From Acidobacteriaceae bacterium (GTDB lineage Bacteria > Acidobacteriota > Terriglobia > Terriglobales > Acidobacteriaceae), in assembly GCA_003142015.1 (NCBI GenBank), contig PLOI01000063.1, forward strand, positions 708 through 35,058: a DNA stretch of 34,351 bases. The letters run 5' to 3'. A program made the translations under genes and the position numbers. Of this stretch, positions 1 to 7,683 are shown in pieces. The stretch's first letter is position 1, and each line of letters starts with the position of its first letter. The notes beneath the pieces were generated by a model, which was given only the letters and a program-made list of their open reading frames with translations, ran no database searches and was not told the origin of the DNA.

Positions 1-1
1 C

Positions 2-55
2 CGGCTCGACGCTGTGACGAGGGCGGAACGGCTGGCGACGGAAGCGGGCAAGTAA
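2..55 (+). CDS. C-terminal tail of an upstream gene (partial, unknown)
   Basis: The frame starting at base 2 is open from the window edge to a TAA at 53-55 and encodes RLDAVTRAERLATEAGK. The composition (Arg, Ala, Glu) is typical of a helical C-terminus in a GC-rich genome. It would end 24 bases before the stop of the converging deacetylase gene, a normal tail-to-tail spacing. Only 17 residues are visible, so no family can be named and chance openness cannot be excluded. Confidence 0.35.
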   Translation, partial: RLDAVTRAERLATEAGK

Positions 56-79
56 GCTCCGCGACAGACCAGAATGCAT

Positions 80-2974
80 CTACGGGCGCGGCGCTTGAGT
101 TTGATTGCTCCGCGCCGCATTCTTCTGGCCCGCGCTCAGAATGTTAGCCAGCAACCGGTAAGCTCCGGGCACTAACTCGGGAAGCTGACGATAGAGCGCG
201 TAGGCGACATAGATATAAGTTCCTTTGCCGAGATGCGCCACCAGCAGACCGCCGCGCTGCGGGTCCTGGCCAGGGTCGGCTGTCTCGGTCAGCGCCGTGT
301 AACTAGCATCCCAGCTATCCAGAAAAGAGTGGCCGCGCTCTTCAACCCAGCCGCCGAAATCCGCATCGGTGATGGCGTTCGGCCAGTTAAGCAGCGGATG
401 GGCCGGGTTCAACAGTTTCACCTGCGCTCGCTCGTCCATCACACGCTCCGGCATGCGTCCCATCGACAACGGAAACGGAGCAGGGAAGTTGCCGCTCTGG
501 TACTGGACAATCAGCGTTCCGCCTCGGCGGACAAACTCAACCAGCCTCGATTGCGCCGCAGTTAGCTCAGGGCGCGCGGAGTAAGCGCGGATGCCAATGA
601 CAATCACGTTCCACGCCGAAAGGTCGCTCGAAGTCAGCTCGGAAGCGGTGAGCAGATGCGGCACAACTCCCAGTCCTTCGATGGCCTCGGGAACCAGATC
701 GCCCGTGCCCATCACGTAGCCTATGCGCAGTCCCGGCGCCAGCTTCACATCCACCTTGCGGGTCTTCAACTGAGCGGGCTTGTACTGGTTATAGGGCCGC
801 AATCCGGCGTAACCCACGCTCTGCCAGCCGGTGCGGTAAAAATGTCCATCCCAGTGCGCCACGGCCTGGATCGCGTATGCCGCTTCTTGCGTGGCGGCGG
901 GAGTAACAGAAAACTGAATTGGTTCGGTGTCGCCTGCAAACGCCAGATGAAAGCTCGCCTCTGCCGGTACCGCGCGCCATCCGGCGGGCAACTCCAGCGA
1001 GACTGTACCCTCAGCCGCGGCCTGCGCGTGTACCGTGACCCGCACCGGCAGTGCCGACCCGTCGAGTGGCAGAATGCGCGCCTCGGGTTCCATGCGCACG
1101 CCGATCAACGGCGTCACCACCAGCGGCTCGTAGAATCCCCCCTGCCCTTGAACGCGTTGCAGCGTTTGTACTGTCTGGCTCAAATGAATCGGCAAGCCGT
1201 CGAAGGTGAACTCCGCCCACGCCGCCAGCGGATAAGGCGCAAACGAGCGCAATCGCCACTCCGGTCGCGATACATCGTAATACGGTTGCTCGATGGAAGG
1301 CCGCGTGAAGTATGGCTGAGTCGGCTCCGCATTTTCCGCAGCGCGCACGCGAAAGATCGAGTCGGCGACCGAAGATTCCGGGCCGAAGTCTCCCTTTACA
1401 ACGTCCGTCTTCCATGGATCGCCGCTCGCGCTCTCCAGCCACATGCGATTGAGCGCTGTTTCAGCCGTGGCTTGCGCGGCATGCACGTGAACCTTGAACT
1501 CTTCGCCCGGAGTCACGCTGCGTGGCATCTCGTCAGCCGAACCTCCGCGGAATGAGCCGCCGCTCTGCGCGCTGTCGGCCTTCGTTGTAAAAGCGACAAG
1601 GTCAAGGCCGAGCAAATCCTTAAGCGCGGTCTGAATCTCGTCAATCTTCGTGTCCAATTCAAACAGCAAACCAGCCTTGGCTTCCGCATCAAGAGTGCTG
1701 GCAGCTACTTGTTTGCGCAGCTCCAGAGTCTGGCGATAAATCGGCGCAACTTGATGCGCCACCGCTGCGCTTGTCTTGCCCTGCCGCGCGGTCTCGAACT
1801 GCTTGAGGCTCAGGTCCAACTGGTGCAAGCCAGTAGAGAGCCACGCGGGCGGATTGTCCTTTGCCAGACGGGCGAGCCCCGCAACGCTCGTGTCGATGTT
1901 GACCTTGCGGTTGTGAAACAGATCTTCGTTCCGCGAAGCTGTTCCCGGCGCACCTGCTGCTTCCGTCGTCACAGCCCACAAGTGATAGCTCGTGGTCGAT
2001 GGGCCGCTCAGCGCGGGATTCGCGCCGCCATTCTGCGTCTTCTGCTCGCCCCATCCCTCACGCGCAATCTGCATATAGCTGCGCCCCAGCACAGGGTCAA
2101 GTTTGCCCACCTGCATCGTAACGTCAGCCGAAGGCGCGGACGCGCTCCACTCGCCGGTCACATAATTCCTGAACCGCGCCGGAGCCCATTTGCCCGTCGC
2201 GTAGTCAAACATCTTTCCGTCTTTGATGGGCGCAAACGGAACCATCGAGTAAACAGCCAAAGGATGCCAGGGCTGCAATCCGTCTTTCAATTGCTCGGGA
2301 AAAATCTTGGGATCGCCGGCCGCTTTGAAAACCTCCTGCGCAATCTCGCCGGAGACTTGATGTTGGCCGTGGCCGTCGGTGATGCCGCCAACAAAAGTAG
2401 AAACGATCACCTGTGGCCGTTCACGCCTGACAGCCAGCACAGCATCGTAGAGTACGCGTTCATGTCCCCAGCGCTCGAACGATTGCTCCTGAGTTTTGGA
2501 AAATCCGAAGTCCACCTCAGTGCCCCAGAGCTGTATTACACCGTAATATTCGTCAGCCTTCAACAGCTCATTAGTGCGAATGATTCCCAGCGCATCGTAG
2601 GCGTCGGCCGACATGGCGTTCTGCCCGCCTTCGCCGCGATTCAGCGTCAGCAGCGTGGCGCGCGCGCCCAACCCGCGACTCAGATAAGTCAGCAGCGCGC
2701 CGTCTTCATCGTCCGGATGCGCCACAATCATCATCACGCTGGCCGTGGTTCCCAGCCGCCGCAACGATTGTTCCAGAGCCGCAGCGCCGCGATCCTCAGG
2801 CAAGGGCAGCGCAATCTCGCTCGGCTCGGCCAAAGGAATTGCCGCATAAGCGCCTTCTATCCGCGCCGATTGCTGCGTCTTCTCTTGCGCCGCCACGCGA
2901 TGCATCCCAGTCAGCATCAGCCCTGCAAGGACGGCGCCCGTCACTGCTCTTTGAACTCTCTCGAATCGAATCAT
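80..2974 (-). CDS. Secreted PIG-L family deacetylase with C-terminal ThuA/GATase-like region
   Basis: A 964-residue protein. Residues 1-30 form a signal peptide (basic start, hydrophobic core, then A-A-Q), so it acts outside the cytoplasm. Residues 80-210 hold the PIG-L/LmbE zinc site: the AHPDDE motif at 85-90 and a GHGQH segment at 201-205. This family removes acetyl groups from N-acetylglucosamine-type substrates; the substrate here is unknown. The middle is beta-rich, and the C-terminal ~200 residues resemble the ThuA/class I amidotransferase-like fold seen at the end of many large acidobacterial PIG-L proteins. The frame stays open for 50 more codons to 3124, but that extension would overlap the divergent permease gene and lacks a signal peptide, so the ATG at 2974 is chosen. 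Only 40 bases separate the two divergent starts. Confidence 0.88.
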   Translation of the reverse strand: MIRFERVQRAVTGAVLAGLMLTGMHRVAAQEKTQQSARIEGAYAAIPLAEPSEIALPLPEDRGAAALEQSLRRLGTTASVMMIVAHPDDEDGALLTYLSRGLGARATLLTLNRGEGGQNAMSADAYDALGIIRTNELLKADEYYGVIQLWGTEVDFGFSKTQEQSFERWGHERVLYDAVLAVRRERPQVIVSTFVGGITDGHGQHQVSGEIAQEVFKAAGDPKIFPEQLKDGLQPWHPLAVYSMVPFAPIKDGKMFDYATGKWAPARFRNYVTGEWSASAPSADVTMQVGKLDPVLGRSYMQIAREGWGEQKTQNGGANPALSGPSTTSYHLWAVTTEAAGAPGTASRNEDLFHNRKVNIDTSVAGLARLAKDNPPAWLSTGLHQLDLSLKQFETARQGKTSAAVAHQVAPIYRQTLELRKQVAASTLDAEAKAGLLFELDTKIDEIQTALKDLLGLDLVAFTTKADSAQSGGSFRGGSADEMPRSVTPGEEFKVHVHAAQATAETALNRMWLESASGDPWKTDVVKGDFGPESSVADSIFRVRAAENAEPTQPYFTRPSIEQPYYDVSRPEWRLRSFAPYPLAAWAEFTFDGLPIHLSQTVQTLQRVQGQGGFYEPLVVTPLIGVRMEPEARILPLDGSALPVRVTVHAQAAAEGTVSLELPAGWRAVPAEASFHLAFAGDTEPIQFSVTPAATQEAAYAIQAVAHWDGHFYRTGWQSVGYAGLRPYNQYKPAQLKTRKVDVKLAPGLRIGYVMGTGDLVPEAIEGLGVVPHLLTASELTSSDLSAWNVIVIGIRAYSARPELTAAQSRLVEFVRRGGTLIVQYQSGNFPAPFPLSMGRMPERVMDERAQVKLLNPAHPLLNWPNAITDADFGGWVEERGHSFLDSWDASYTALTETADPGQDPQRGGLLVAHLGKGTYIYVAYALYRQLPELVPGAYRLLANILSAGQKNAARSNQTQAPRP

Positions 2975-3014
2975 ATCTCCCGTCAGTGTACAATCCGGGG
3001 AGCGCATCAGCCCC

Positions 3015-4439
3015 ATGAATTTGCCCAACTCCAACCCCGCCAGCACCCTCCAGCGCCGCATAGGCCTGCGTTCGGCTGTTGCCTTCAACATGCTTGAGAT
3101 GATCGGCGTCGGCCCGTTCATCACGCTGCCGCTGGTGATTGCCGCCGCGGGTTACCGTCTCTCGGTGTGGGCATGGGTGCTGGGCGCGGCCATCGCTGTG
3201 GCCGACGGCCTGGTCTGGGCTGAACTGGGCGCGGCCTTCCCGCGTGCCGGAGGCTCTTACGCTTTTCTGCGCGAAATCTACGGCCCCGAGCGCGCCGGCA
3301 ACTGGCTCAGCTTTCTCTATGTCTGGCAGGTGAGCTTCACCGCGCCGCTGTCCATCGCATCCGGCTGCATCGGCCTTTCGAGCTTTCTCGCCTGGTTCTG
3401 GCCAGGGCTCGACGCCTCCCCCGTCGCCGCTTGGCCGGCCTTGCACTACACCAACTTCGCCGCGGCCTCTGCCTGCCTGCTGGTCACCGCGCTGCTCTAT
3501 CGCAATCTCTCGTCCATCACGCGCCTCGCATGGGTGCTCTTTGCCGGGGTTCTCGCGGCTATTGCCGGAGTCATTGTCTCCGGTTTTTACCACGCCGCGG
3601 CCACCGGCGGCTGGCAGATGCCGGCATCAGGCGCGCTGTCAATCCCCGCGGCGCTCGGCGGCCTTGCGCAGGCTACGCTGCTCACCACTTATTGCTACTG
3701 GGGCTACTACAACATCTGCTTTTTGGGCGGCGAAGTGCGGCGGCCCGAGCGGACCATTCCGCGTGCCATTCTGCTCTCGGTGCTCTTCGTCTCGGCGTTT
3801 TACGTGGCCATGAACCTGGCCGCGCTGCCTGCGATACGCGATTTTGGGCGCGACGCCGCTTCGCACGGTGCCGCAGGCGCCTCTGTCCGCCTTCAACTGG
3901 TAGCCGACATCGCCGCTTCCGCTTTTGGCAGCCTGGCCGGTCGCCTGATGGCCGCGCTCATCGTTTGGACAGCGTTCGCCTCGGTCTTCTCGCTGCTGCT
4001 CGGCTACTCCCGCGTGCCGTACGCGGCCGCCCGCGACGGAAACTATTTCCGTTTCCTCGCCGCCGTCCATCCGCGCTACAACATTCCTCACCGCTCCCTT
4101 GTCGCTTTGGGACTGGTCGCAATGGCCTTCTGTTTCTTTTCGCTGGTGCAGGTCATTACGATGCTGGTGATTACGCGCATCCTGTTGCAATTCCTGCCGC
4201 AGCAAGTGGGAGTGATGCTGCTTCGCATCCAACGGCCTGAGCTCGTGCGGCCCTTCCGCATTCCGCTTTATCCGTTGCCGCCGCTCATCGCTCTTGCGGG
4301 ATTCGTCTTCATGCTGGTCAACCGCGGCCACGCCCTGGTTGAATTGGCCGTAGCCGCCGCAATTGCCGTCTCCGGCACGCTGATCTACCTCATCCGCGCC
4401 CGCCGTCTCGGCCAATGGCCGTTTGCTCTAAGCAAATAA
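3015..4439 (+). CDS. APC superfamily amino acid/polyamine permease
   Basis: A 474-residue protein made almost entirely of hydrophobic segments, about 12 predicted membrane helices, the usual size for the amino acid-polyamine-organocation family. The first helix contains the stretch EMIGVGPFITLP, which corresponds to the glycine-rich unwound substrate-binding segment of this family. It should be a secondary transporter in the inner membrane importing or exchanging an amino acid or amine; the substrate cannot be read from the sequence. It is divergent from the PIG-L deacetylase. The start at 3015 is the first ATG and leaves a short cytoplasmic N-terminus ending in R-R-I-G-L before helix 1. Confidence 0.9.
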   Translation: MNLPNSNPASTLQRRIGLRSAVAFNMLEMIGVGPFITLPLVIAAAGYRLSVWAWVLGAAIAVADGLVWAELGAAFPRAGGSYAFLREIYGPERAGNWLSFLYVWQVSFTAPLSIASGCIGLSSFLAWFWPGLDASPVAAWPALHYTNFAAASACLLVTALLYRNLSSITRLAWVLFAGVLAAIAGVIVSGFYHAAATGGWQMPASGALSIPAALGGLAQATLLTTYCYWGYYNICFLGGEVRRPERTIPRAILLSVLFVSAFYVAMNLAALPAIRDFGRDAASHGAAGASVRLQLVADIAASAFGSLAGRLMAALIVWTAFASVFSLLLGYSRVPYAAARDGNYFRFLAAVHPRYNIPHRSLVALGLVAMAFCFFSLVQVITMLVITRILLQFLPQQVGVMLLRIQRPELVRPFRIPLYPLPPLIALAGFVFMLVNRGHALVELAVAAAIAVSGTLIYLIRARRLGQWPFALSK

Positions 4440-4483
4440 GCGCACATATTCGGTATCCCTCGGCCGTCCGAGATTTTGCCAAA

Positions 4484-5101
4484 TTATTTTTGGAGAGGAA
4501 GTTCGCCTTCGTACGACCCAAAATGCACGAACCTCTCGCCGCCAAGCTTCGGCCACTTAATCGTCGTCAAATACTTATCGTTCGTCACGCTATAGGCAAA
4601 CAGGAGAAGCCCGGTATTTCTAGCGCGATCCAAGTCAAGTTTTATTGGCCGGAAGTCGCCCGCAGCAATTATGTTGTCATCGAGCCTGCTCTCAACGGTG
4701 GATTCCGGAATTGATTCTCCGTAGGCCCATTGTGCCATCAAAGCCGGACCTTGTCCGCAGTTGTAGATGCTGAAGCCTCCATCGCGTTCGTTCCGAAGCG
4801 CCAGAACCGGACATCCCGAGAAAAAGCCTGCCTCTAAGCTCACCAATTGGGCCTTGACTCCCCCAAGTGCGACGTTGGCTCCTTGAAGTGCGACCTTGGT
4901 TCCTTGAACCGCGACCTTTAGGTAAAAAATGTTAAACACCACGAGGACCACGACCGACAGAGCACTGATGATTGAAGCGACCCCAGTCCACCCGGTCCCG
5001 CTGAGGCCAAGAAAGGTATCCGGAGTTTGCATAGTTGCCCAATCCTCCGGTGCGATTCTAAATGATGGGCATATGATCTGAGCTGGTCGCTGAGCGCTCA
5101 T
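4484..5101 (-). CDS. Hypothetical membrane-anchored protein
   Basis: A 205-residue ORF with no family I recognise. There is one strong membrane helix at about residues 41-65, followed by a short segment with a 7-residue rhythm ([21 protein letters not shown]) that could form a coiled coil. The rest is a soluble C-terminal domain of about 110 residues with two cysteines (SGCP, NCGQ). Base composition is visibly less GC-rich than its neighbours, which may point to recent acquisition. A GGAGG lies 11 bases before an internal ATG at 5032, so the true protein may be 182 residues. It lies between the permease and msrP on the opposite strand, with no evident functional link. Confidence 0.6.
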   Translation of the reverse strand: MSAQRPAQIICPSFRIAPEDWATMQTPDTFLGLSGTGWTGVASIISALSVVVLVVFNIFYLKVAVQGTKVALQGANVALGGVKAQLVSLEAGFFSGCPVLALRNERDGGFSIYNCGQGPALMAQWAYGESIPESTVESRLDDNIIAAGDFRPIKLDLDRARNTGLLLFAYSVTNDKYLTTIKWPKLGGERFVHFGSYEGELPLQK

Positions 5102-5249
5102 TTTCTCGAACGCGAAGTTATGGGCGTATCACCGCCCACTCGGCTCCATCGGTGGGAAACCGCGAATCTCTCAAACAAATCTTGTAACGTCCATCCCCTT
5201 CATCGTGTCTAATGATTGTGTTCAGCACTTCCCCGTGCGAGGTCACTCG

Positions 5250-6230
5250 ATGCTCATCGGCAAACCGCCCGACATTCCCTCTTCCGAGATCACTCTCCGA
5301 GCCGAATACGACCGCTACATGAATCGCCGCCGCTTCCTCCGCACAGCCGCTTCCACTGCCGTGGCTGCACTGGGCGTCGAGCGGCTGGCCGAGGTGGTTT
5401 CGCCGCGCATTACCGCGCACGCCGGCACAAAACTTCAGACCGTGAAGAGCCCGCTCACCACCACCGGCGAGCAACTCACCAGCTTCGAGGACATCACTCA
5501 CTACAACAACTTCTACGAATTTGGAGTAGAGAAGGACCAGCCCGCGAAGAACGCCGGGGGCCTGCCCACCCGCCCATGGACCGTGCGCATCGACGGCAAG
5601 GTGAAGCAGCCGAAGACCTTCGATATCGACACGCTGCTCAAGCTGCGCCCGCTCGAAGATCGTGTCTATCGCCATCGCTGCGTCGAGGCCTGGAGCATGG
5701 TCATTCCCTGGGTCGGCTACTCGCTCTCGGAGTTCATCAACCAATGTGACCCGCTTCCCAGCGCAAAATACGTTCAGTTCCTTTCCTACTACGACCGGCA
5801 CGTGGAGAAGTGGACTGGCGAGTCGACCATCTCCTGGCCCTACTCCGAGGGGCTGCGCATGGACGAGGCCATGAACCCGCTCACGCTGCTGACTTTTGGA
5901 TTGTATGGCGAGGTGCTGCCCAATCAGGATGGCGCGCCGGTGCGCATCGTCGTGCCGTGGAAGTACGGCTTCAAATCAGCCAAATCAATTGTCGCCGTGC
6001 GCTTCCTCGATAAGCAGCCGCCCACCACCTGGAACGATCAAGGGCCGAGCGAATACGGCTTCTACTCGAACGTCAATCCCAGCGTGGACCATCCGCGCTG
6101 GAGCCAGAAGACCGAACGCCGCATTGGCCAGCCCTTCTATGCCCAGCGCCGCACCACCTTGATGTTCAACGGCTACGGCGACCAGGTAGCCTCGATGTAT
6201 AACGGGATGGATCTGCGGAGAAACTTCTGA
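5250..6230 (+). CDS. msrP: Protein-methionine-sulfoxide reductase catalytic subunit MsrP (YedY)
   Basis: A 326-residue periplasmic molybdopterin enzyme that reduces methionine sulfoxide in oxidised envelope proteins. The N-terminus M-L-I-G-K-P-P-D-I is typical of the family and precedes a twin-arginine export signal (NRRRFLR, residues 25-31) and a hydrophobic stretch. The molybdenum-ligand cysteine lies in RCVEAWSM (Cys144), matching E. coli YedY. The C-terminal sulfite-oxidase-fold motifs ([25 protein letters not shown]) are intact. I chose the ATG at 5250 because a GAGG lies about 7 bases upstream; the frame opens earlier at 5205. Its membrane partner msrQ follows only after an unusual 638-bp spacer. 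Electrons should come from the quinone pool through MsrQ. Confidence 0.95.
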   Translation: MLIGKPPDIPSSEITLRAEYDRYMNRRRFLRTAASTAVAALGVERLAEVVSPRITAHAGTKLQTVKSPLTTTGEQLTSFEDITHYNNFYEFGVEKDQPAKNAGGLPTRPWTVRIDGKVKQPKTFDIDTLLKLRPLEDRVYRHRCVEAWSMVIPWVGYSLSEFINQCDPLPSAKYVQFLSYYDRHVEKWTGESTISWPYSEGLRMDEAMNPLTLLTFGLYGEVLPNQDGAPVRIVVPWKYGFKSAKSIVAVRFLDKQPPTTWNDQGPSEYGFYSNVNPSVDHPRWSQKTERRIGQPFYAQRRTTLMFNGYGDQVASMYNGMDLRRNF

Positions 6231-6261
6231 GAACTTGCTGAAAAACTCCAGTTTTGTGTCA

Positions 6262-6283
6262 GGGCACGACTTCAGTCGTGCCG
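6262..6283. repeat. REP-like palindrome
   Basis: The bases GGCACGACT and AGTCGTGCC form a perfect 9-bp inverted repeat around a 2-base centre, 32 bases after the msrP stop. I recall similar hairpins as dispersed repeats in acidobacterial genomes; this is from memory. It could also act as a weak terminator or mRNA-end stabiliser for msrP, although no T-run follows. Confidence 0.7.
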
Positions 6284-6330
6284 TAAAGGTTGCAAAATGA
6301 ATGCGGGCTTTAGAGTTTATCCGCAAATTC

Positions 6331-6435
6331 GTAGCGCCGACCTCCTGGTCGGCTGTCCTGTGGGTCTCCAGACCCACAGGTGACGTCTGGCAGCGTGGAC
6401 GCTGCCAGCACAGCCGATCTGGAGACCGGCGCTAC
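6331..6435. repeat. 105-bp nested inverted-repeat element
   Basis: The 25-bp ends (6331-6355 and 6411-6435) are inverted copies that agree at 21 of 25 positions, with the outer 9 (GTAGCGCCG / CGGCGCTAC) perfect. Each end is itself a small hairpin, for example GCCGACC / GGTCGGC at 6336-6353. Inside lie two further perfect palindromes: an 11-bp stem at 6357-6380 (CCTGTGGGTCT / AGACCCACAGG) and a 9-bp stem at 6387-6408 (CTGGCAGCG / CGCTGCCAG). The element has no coding capacity and resembles a composite REP or MITE-like unit. Confidence 0.8.
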
Positions 6436-6529
6436 ATTCCTTTCTCAATTTAGGGATAGGTTCTTAGCCGCTGAGGGAATGCTTTCTGTTCCTAGCAACA
6501 TTTCCAACAAGCTCCCAAAACAGGGAGTA

Positions 6530-6815
6530 AAGTCAGTTTGACGGGGTATAACCCCACCTTTGAAGGTAAACGGCATTTTGAAGCAAAAAAACTTCAGTTT
6601 GACGGGGTATAGCGCCAGTTTTGAGAGGTGAAGCGCCAATTTTGAATGGTAAATCGCCAGTGTTGATGGGTAAACCGCCAGTTCGAAGGCAAAAACGTCA
6701 GCGTGAAGGCAATAACGTCATTGTGAAGCAAAAACACCCCAATTTGACGACGTATGAGCCCGCGTTTGAGAGACAAAACGCTAATTGTCACCGAAAAACC
6801 ACCGATTTTCGCGCA
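6530..6815. repeat. Degenerate ~21-bp tandem repeat array
   Basis: About 13 diverged units of 19-23 bp follow one another. Each has the pattern c-g-c/t-c-a-(g/a)-t-t-t-t-g-a-(a)-g-g-t/c-a-a-a. The cgcca/cgtca anchors fall at 6613, 6634, 6655, 6676, 6696 and 6716, i.e. spacings of 21, 21, 21, 20 and 20. One 18-base stretch (TCAGTTTGACGGGGTATA) is exact at 6533-6550 and 6594-6611. The array fills most of the msrP-msrQ spacer. It is less GC-rich than the flanks, and short ORFs across it give low-complexity heptapeptides, so I do not regard it as coding. Confidence 0.8.
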
Positions 6816-6868
6816 GCTTCAAGTTCACTCATTCCGTTCACGAAAGTGACTCCGCACATTCACACTCT

Positions 6869-7480
6869 ATGAAAAGAACGACGCTTCTTGCACTCAAGAC
6901 CCTCGTCTGGCTGGCCTGCCTTTGGCCGCTGGGCTTGCTCCTTTGGGGCGCAATCAACAACAAACTGGGCGCGGACCCCACGGCGACCATCACCTTTGCC
7001 ACCGGACTGGCCACGCTGCGCCTGCTCACCATCTCGCTGGCCATCACGCCAGTGCGCCGTCTTTCGCCGCGCCTCGGCTGGCTCATCAAGTTTCGCCGCT
7101 TGCTGGGCCTCTTCGCCTTCTTTTACGCCACGCTCCATCTGTTCACTTATATCGCTCTCTACGCCGGCTTCGACGTGAACGCAATGGCTGCCGACATCGC
7201 CAAGCGCCGCTACATCACCGCTGGCGTGGCGGCGTGGCTGCTGCTGTTGCCGTTGGCCGCGACCTCGACGAATTGGGCCATTCGCAAGCTGGGCGGCAAG
7301 CGCTGGAACCGGCTGCACAGGCTGGTTTATGTGGCCGCTGTCTGCGCAGTAATTCACTACTGGTGGCAGGTGAAGCCCGGCGTGCTCACGCCGCTGACCA
7401 TGACGATTGTGCTGGGCATTCTCCTCCTGGCGCGGCCCGTGCAGGCTTGGAATCAACGACGCAAAGTGCACTTGGTTTAG
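6869..7480 (+). CDS. msrQ: Heme-binding membrane subunit MsrQ (YedZ)
   Basis: A 203-residue integral membrane protein with about six helices, the normal size of MsrQ, the b-heme quinol-oxidising partner of MsrP. Candidate heme ligands are the histidines in FFYATLHLFTYIALY and in RLHRLVYVAAVCAVIHYWW, positioned as in the ferric-reductase-like family. The frame is open from 6785, but the upstream part lies in the end of the tandem array, so the ATG at 6869 (MKRTTLL) is taken as the start. In most genomes msrP and msrQ are adjacent or overlapping; here a repeat-filled spacer separates them, which may uncouple their translation. Confidence 0.92.
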   Translation: MKRTTLLALKTLVWLACLWPLGLLLWGAINNKLGADPTATITFATGLATLRLLTISLAITPVRRLSPRLGWLIKFRRLLGLFAFFYATLHLFTYIALYAGFDVNAMAADIAKRRYITAGVAAWLLLLPLAATSTNWAIRKLGGKRWNRLHRLVYVAAVCAVIHYWWQVKPGVLTPLTMTIVLGILLLARPVQAWNQRRKVHLV

Positions 7481-7683
7481 CAAAACCCTTTCCAAATTTG
7501 CGGTGCAAACAGGACTCCCACGGCAGGAGTATTCTATGCATAGCGATTGATGATGGCCGTCTGGAATCGGCGGAAATTCAGCCTTGCGCTGCTGTAGTGC
7601 TGCCGGTCCGCAGCCCTCACGCTCCCGGAGCTATTTTCCAGAAGAATCAGCGCTGCACCATCCCATTTGAGGAGGATGTTCTT

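Noticed and set aside
233-3097. Long plus-strand ORFs opposite the PIG-L gene
   Set aside because: They are antisense shadows in GC-rich DNA; the minus-strand frame has a signal peptide and an intact zinc motif.
6530-6815. CRISPR array
   Set aside because: The units abut directly, drift in sequence, have no unique spacers between identical repeats, and no cas genes are near.
6594-6872. Short ORFs on both strands across the tandem array (heptapeptide repeats such as NWRFTSQ)
   Set aside because: They arise from the 21-base period of the repeat; no ribosome site or non-repeat domain supports them.
6922-7683. A 250-residue N-terminal extension of the GH28 protein
   Set aside because: It is out of frame with, and overlaps, msrQ; a Tat signal and a strong ribosome site mark the start at 7684.
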